DNA of 16,949 bases from Candidatus Altarchaeum sp. CG2_30_32_3053 (GTDB lineage: Archaea; Altiarchaeota; Altiarchaeia; Altiarchaeales; Altiarchaeaceae): positions 1 through 16,949 of the forward strand of contig MNZY01000181.1 of assembly GCA_001873845.1 (NCBI GenBank). Direction: 5' to 3'. Numbering within the stretch: position 1 is the stretch's first letter; each line of letters begins with the position of its first letter. The notes beneath the pieces are model-generated. The model was not told the DNA's origin, did no database searches, and saw nothing but the letters and a program-made list of their open reading frames with translations. Below are positions 14,440 through 16,949 of this stretch, piece by piece. A program made the position numbers and the translations under genes.

Positions 14440-15087
14440 ATGAAAACATACATAATTGACTTTCATGGCACGATCGTAAAGAGTTATGATCTGGAATATA
14501 AATTTTATCAGAAAATTTTTGCAGATAAAGGTGTAAAAATAAAGGCAGAACTGTTTTTGCGTCTGGCTGATATGTATATTCACAAAAAAAGAGACGATTT
14601 GAATGAAATTTATAATATTTTTGAAGAATGTCTCAACACACTGAATTTGAGGGAAGCAGAGATTGAAAAATGTATGAAAAGGTCAGCAGGTAAATTCTCC
14701 GTTCCAGAAGATGTTGATTACACCCTGAAAAATTTGGAAAATAAAATTATCATAAGCAGGGGGATTGAAAATTTAATAAAAACTGCTTTAAAGGACTATG
14801 AAATAAATGTCTATGGAAATTTGCTGGAAAGGGGCAACGGCTGGAAAATAAGAAGGGACATAATAACAGCAGGCGATAAATTAAAAAAACTGAAGGAAAT
14901 TTGTGACAGAAAGGAATGCGGAAAATTGATTGTGCTCGGAAACGGAAAGAGCGATATTGAAATTTTAGCTTATGCGGATGTTCCGGTTGTAACATACAAT
15001 GCACCTAAACAAATAAGGAAAATAGTTATGGAAAAAAACGGACTGATATTAAAAAAGGGAAAATTTTATGAAATGCTGGATTTATGA
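14440..15087 (+). CDS. HAD-superfamily protein with altered motif I (DxH)
   Basis: A 215-residue haloacid-dehalogenase-like protein. Motif I is D7-F-H9-G-T11 (IIDFHGTIV), where phosphatases have DxDGT. The nucleophile Asp is kept but the acid/base Asp is His. A motif II Ser is likely S106 (KIIISRG), a motif III Lys may be K147 to K149, and motif IV is G167-NGKSD172 followed by IEILAYADVPVVTYNAP, as in Cof and phosphoserine-phosphatase-like proteins. A helical cap lies at about 15-95. Loss of the acid/base Asp suggests weak phosphatase activity, phosphotransfer or a binding role. It lies three bases after ubiX and may belong to the same operon. Its substrate cannot be told from the sequence. 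It ends with TGA five bases before the convergent CPBP gene. Confidence 0.72.
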   Translation: MKTYIIDFHGTIVKSYDLEYKFYQKIFADKGVKIKAELFLRLADMYIHKKRDDLNEIYNIFEECLNTLNLREAEIEKCMKRSAGKFSVPEDVDYTLKNLENKIIISRGIENLIKTALKDYEINVYGNLLERGNGWKIRRDIITAGDKLKKLKEICDRKECGKLIVLGNGKSDIEILAYADVPVVTYNAPKQIRKIVMEKNGLILKKGKFYEMLDL

Positions 15088-15092
15088 TAAAT

Positions 15093-16082
15093 TTATAACG
15101 CGAAGAAGCACAGCATCAGCATCTGAATCGTATCATAAGTTGAATGAACAATGATTGCTGTTGTTGTATTTGTAATTTTTCTCACATATCCTAAAATAAT
15201 ACCTATTGCGAATATCATAAAAAGTATCCATAACGCAGGATATTGTGTATGAAGGAAGGTAAAAAGCAATGCTGTTAAGATAATTCCAAATTTCGGCTGT
15301 AATGCCCCCCTGAATAAAATTTCTTCGCAAATTCCAGCAGACAAACCAATAATAAACGCATTTTGAATGCTTATTAAATTTTTTATCCAGTCAGTATTTT
15401 CTTCCCCAATCCCGAAATGCTGGAAAATTAACCCGAAAATTATGACTATAAATATAAGTCCGATACCTGCGCTAAATCCGAATACGATATTGGAAAAATC
15501 TGGCTTTTTTATACCCAGACAATTTAAGGTCTCCTTTAAATTTCTCCGCGTTAAATATCCGTAACCGAATATTGCAATTGCCAGATAAAAAAGTTCATTG
15601 ATAACTACATCAAGTATATTAAACCGGGCATTAATTTCTGTTTTGAATATGCCTTGTCCGGTTTCGCTCGTCCACAGGAAAGAAATAACAGCGGCAAAAA
15701 GAATGTATAAAAATAGCAGAAGTGCAAAGTAATGACGGGGATTTTCGGACTCAATGTTCAGGTGTCCGATTTTTATTAAATTTTCTCTGAATTTTGAGTG
15801 CAATAGCAATAAGATAACAAAACCCGCGAGAATAAGTAAAACAGAAATAAATGAAGAAGTAAATGAAGAAGTAAATGAAGAAGTAAATGAAGAAGTAAAT
15901 GAAGAAGTAAATGAATTAAATAAAGAACTAAATAAAATAAATATTCCGCTTAAAAATAAAGTAAGAAAGCAGATAAATGTGAGGATGTAATTAAATATCC
16001 AAAAAAATTGAGCTTTAACTTTATTTAAAGAAATTATTAAAATTAAAAAAGGAAGAAAAATTAAATAAATAAAAGGGTCCAT
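15093..16082 (-). CDS. CPBP (CAAX/Abi) family intramembrane metalloprotease
   Basis: A 329-residue polytopic membrane protein. Roughly eight hydrophobic segments are visible. The C-terminal CPBP core has E253-E254 with R258 (ICEEILFRGAL), H278 (LLFTFLHTQYP) and H313 with nearby D317 (IIVHSTYDT), the expected catalytic or metal-binding residues. Such enzymes cleave prenylated or other membrane-associated substrates, and some act in bacteriocin immunity or signalling. The substrate here is unknown. Residues about 57-79 are a repeated Ser-Phe-Thr-Ser tract in an N-terminal extension between hydrophobic segments. The ATG at 16082 is the first in frame and begins a hydrophobic helix. It converges on the HAD gene. 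Confidence 0.85.
   Translation of the reverse strand: MDPFIYLIFLPFLILIISLNKVKAQFFWIFNYILTFICFLTLFLSGIFILFSSLFNSFTSSFTSSFTSSFTSSFTSSFISVLLILAGFVILLLLHSKFRENLIKIGHLNIESENPRHYFALLLFLYILFAAVISFLWTSETGQGIFKTEINARFNILDVVINELFYLAIAIFGYGYLTRRNLKETLNCLGIKKPDFSNIVFGFSAGIGLIFIVIIFGLIFQHFGIGEENTDWIKNLISIQNAFIIGLSAGICEEILFRGALQPKFGIILTALLFTFLHTQYPALWILFMIFAIGIILGYVRKITNTTTAIIVHSTYDTIQMLMLCFFAL
15853..15912 (-). repeat. 12-nt in-frame tandem repeat in the CPBP gene, 5 units
   Basis: Five exact copies of GAAGAAGTAAAT on the plus strand, read on the minus strand as Ser-Phe-Thr-Ser repeats. The opposite strand also stays open (Asn-Glu-Glu-Val), which is a shadow. Confidence 0.95.
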
Positions 16083-16132
16083 TACAAATTTAAAGTAGTA
16101 TATTCATACTTGCTTTTTGCAGGTCGCAGGTC

Positions 16133-16420
16133 TTATGCGTATAATGCAAAGACAATTCCTAACAAAACCAGTCCGATTGCTGCAAGTGCTACACCTAATA
16201 CAATCCCTTTAATCAGTAAATCCACAAAGTTCGGATAAAACATTGCCAATACAACAAAAATCACTATGCCTGCAACAACCATTCCAATCCCGTACAATTT
16301 TTCCTTACTAAATTCCTTTTTTTCTTCGGATTCTTCATATGTACTACAGGTCTCTTCTTTTGTATCTGTTGTTTCATCCTCAACTTTTTCCTCTTTTACA
16401 TCTTTTGTTTCTTCAGCCAT
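16133..16420 (-). CDS. Small membrane protein with acidic N-terminal tail
   Basis: A 95-residue protein starting at the ATG complementary to 16418-16420 (MAEETKDV). I chose this start because TTTAAA directly before it matches other starts in the window and a TATA box sits about 20 bases further up. A longer frame from 16483 would add 21 residues encoded by a palindromic repeat. Residues 1 to about 40 are rich in Glu and Lys (ESEEKKEFSKEK). Residues about 45-64 (GMVVAGIVIFVVLAMFYP) and 69-95 (LIKGIVLGVALAAIGLVLLG) are two membrane helices. No known family is recognised. The orientation matches the CPBP gene 50 bases away, so they may be transcribed together. Confidence 0.6.
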   Translation of the reverse strand: MAEETKDVKEEKVEDETTDTKEETCSTYEESEEKKEFSKEKLYGIGMVVAGIVIFVVLAMFYPNFVDLLIKGIVLGVALAAIGLVLLGIVFALYA

Positions 16421-16433
16421 TTTAAAAATTTTA

Positions 16434-16443
16434 TTTTTATAAA
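16434..16443 (-). promoter_or_regulatory. TATA-like box of the small membrane protein gene
   Basis: On the minus strand TTTATAAAAA ends 13 bases before the ATG at 16420 and is centred about 19 bases away. A slightly broader AT-rich box (ATATTTATAAAA) reaches about 28 bases. This supports the shorter start. Confidence 0.4.
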
Positions 16444-16448
16444 TATGA

Positions 16449-16497
16449 GAACGAAGCGATTTCAAACTTTGTTTGAAATACACGAACGATAGTGAGC
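16449..16497. repeat. Second REP-like palindrome
   Basis: GAACGAAGCG, then the perfect palindrome ATTTCAAAC-TTT-GTTTGAAAT at 16459-16479, then CGAACGATAGTGAGCG. The layout and flanking words resemble 13336-13405, although the palindrome itself differs. Confidence 0.7.
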
Positions 16498-16567
16498 GTA
16501 ACTTATTTTAAATTTTATTGTTTGTTAATTAGGAAGGATATATTAAATTTTAAATTCATAAATAAAT

Positions 16568-16681
16568 TGTAACTATTCGGTGCTCATCACTTTAAATTGG
16601 ATAATTAATTTGTGAGATATTTTTTTAAAATCACTAAAAAATTATATTTTTAAGCAAATAAATTTTTTGAAATATCATTTA
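16568..16681 (-). repeat. Inverted-repeat arm R', partner of 13726-13836
   Basis: 114 bases matching the reverse complement of 13726-13836, with a perfect 50-base block at 16632-16681. The 316 bases between the small membrane protein's longest possible frame and the last ORF hold no gene apart from this repeat, the palindrome at 16449-16497 and repeat C'. Confidence 0.88.
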
Positions 16682-16700
16682 AAAATCCAAAAGATTTTTA

Positions 16701-16731
16701 AAGATTGAAAATCTCAAAGATTTTTAGTATT
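16701..16731 (-). repeat. Repeat C', partner of 13281-13311
   Basis: 31 bases (AAGATTGAAAATCTCAAAGA and onward) matching the reverse complement of 13281-13311 with about two mismatches. It lies 20 bases beyond R'. Confidence 0.65.
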
Positions 16732-16800
16732 TCATGACTATCGGCTATTGACCGAATTAAATGTCATTAATTTATTTACTTTCTTTCCTATATTATTTAT

Positions 16801-16949
16801 ATGAATGCAAGCATAAATAATATAAATGAAAGAGATGCAATAATACTTGGTGTGATAAAAGATGTAAATATCTCCAAACAAACAGTGAGAGATTATTTTT
16901 CTACACATGACGTATCGTTTACTATTCGCCAATATTACAGATACTTGAA
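16801..16949 (+). CDS. Unidentified gene, 5' part only
   Basis: An ORF from ATG 16801 runs off the window after 49 codons. It reads MNASINNINERDAIILGVIK, then DVNISKQTVRDYF and VSFTIRQYYRYL. The segment NISKQTVRDYF looks like a helix-turn-helix recognition segment, and such segments are common in transposases and regulators. An A/T-rich box TATATTATTTAT abuts the ATG. The frame is open back to 16771 but has no earlier ATG. The family cannot be decided from 49 residues. Confidence 0.4.
   Translation, partial: MNASINNINERDAIILGVIKDVNISKQTVRDYFSTHDVSFTIRQYYRYL

Noticed and set aside
15754..15990. Plus-strand ORF with Asn-Glu-Glu-Val repeats
   Set aside because: It is antisense to the CPBP protease, whose catalytic motifs and membrane helices are clear. 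The frame is open because of the 12-nt repeat.
16421..16483. Longer N terminus of the small membrane protein
   Set aside because: The extra 21 residues would be encoded by the palindromic repeat and the TATA-like box. The internal ATG has the start context seen in other genes here.
1..16949. tRNA or rRNA genes
   Set aside because: No cloverleaf with conserved T-loop sequence and no rRNA-like GC-rich segment was found by eye on either strand.

Overview
The window looks like a chromosomal segment of an AT-rich, anaerobic archaeon (roughly one third G+C by eye) that fixes or splits acetyl-CoA by the Wood-Ljungdahl route. The archaeal signs are an Rpp30-type RNase P protein (Rnp3), an archaeal-type acetyl-CoA decarbonylase/synthase (ACDS) corrinoid protein pair (CdhD, CdhE), a CdhA-type CO dehydrogenase, and genes whose start codon lies about 25 bases after a TATA-like box with no Shine-Dalgarno sequence (leaderless style). 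I cannot name the species. Low G+C with archaeal CODH/ACS would fit Altiarchaeota-like lineages or low-G+C methanogens, but that is a guess.

Layout. 1-279: gene-free, holding one arm of a 118-bp inverted repeat. 280-1185: rnp3 with a large serine/aspartate/lysine tandem-repeat insertion. 1342-7211: a corrinoid-activation protein of the RACo/ASKHA type, a free-standing copy of the CdhD N-terminal domain, a small TPR protein, cdhD, a dead BRO-type phage gene fragment, and cdhE. 7364-8245: a TIR-TPR protein in the middle of the cluster. 8359-13132: two CdhA paralogues separated by a 73-residue unknown gene. The first (642 aa) has lost every C-cluster ligand, the histidine relay and the catalytic lysine while keeping iron-sulfur motifs. 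The second (828 aa) looks fully catalytic. 13133-13863: a 731-base gene-free stretch packed with short hairpins, a REP-like palindrome and two abutting repeats that recur inverted elsewhere in the window. 13864-15087: ubiX and a HAD-family gene three bases apart. 15093-16420 on the minus strand: a CPBP intramembrane protease and a small two-helix membrane protein. 16421-16800: another repeat and palindrome stretch. 16801-end: the start of an unidentified gene.

How the genes fit together. CdhD and CdhE form the corrinoid iron-sulfur protein that carries the methyl group. The ASKHA protein probably reduces the corrinoid back to Co(I) at the cost of ATP. The 828-aa CdhA makes or oxidises CO. The acetyl-CoA synthase subunit (cdhC), the epsilon subunit (cdhB) and a nickel-insertion ATPase (cooC) are not in the window. 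The most unusual content is the apparent non-catalytic CdhA, the stand-alone CdhD N-domain, and a strong tendency to short tandem-repeat growth inside unrelated genes (9-nt, 12-nt, 15-nt and 120-nt units) and between genes (16-nt units).
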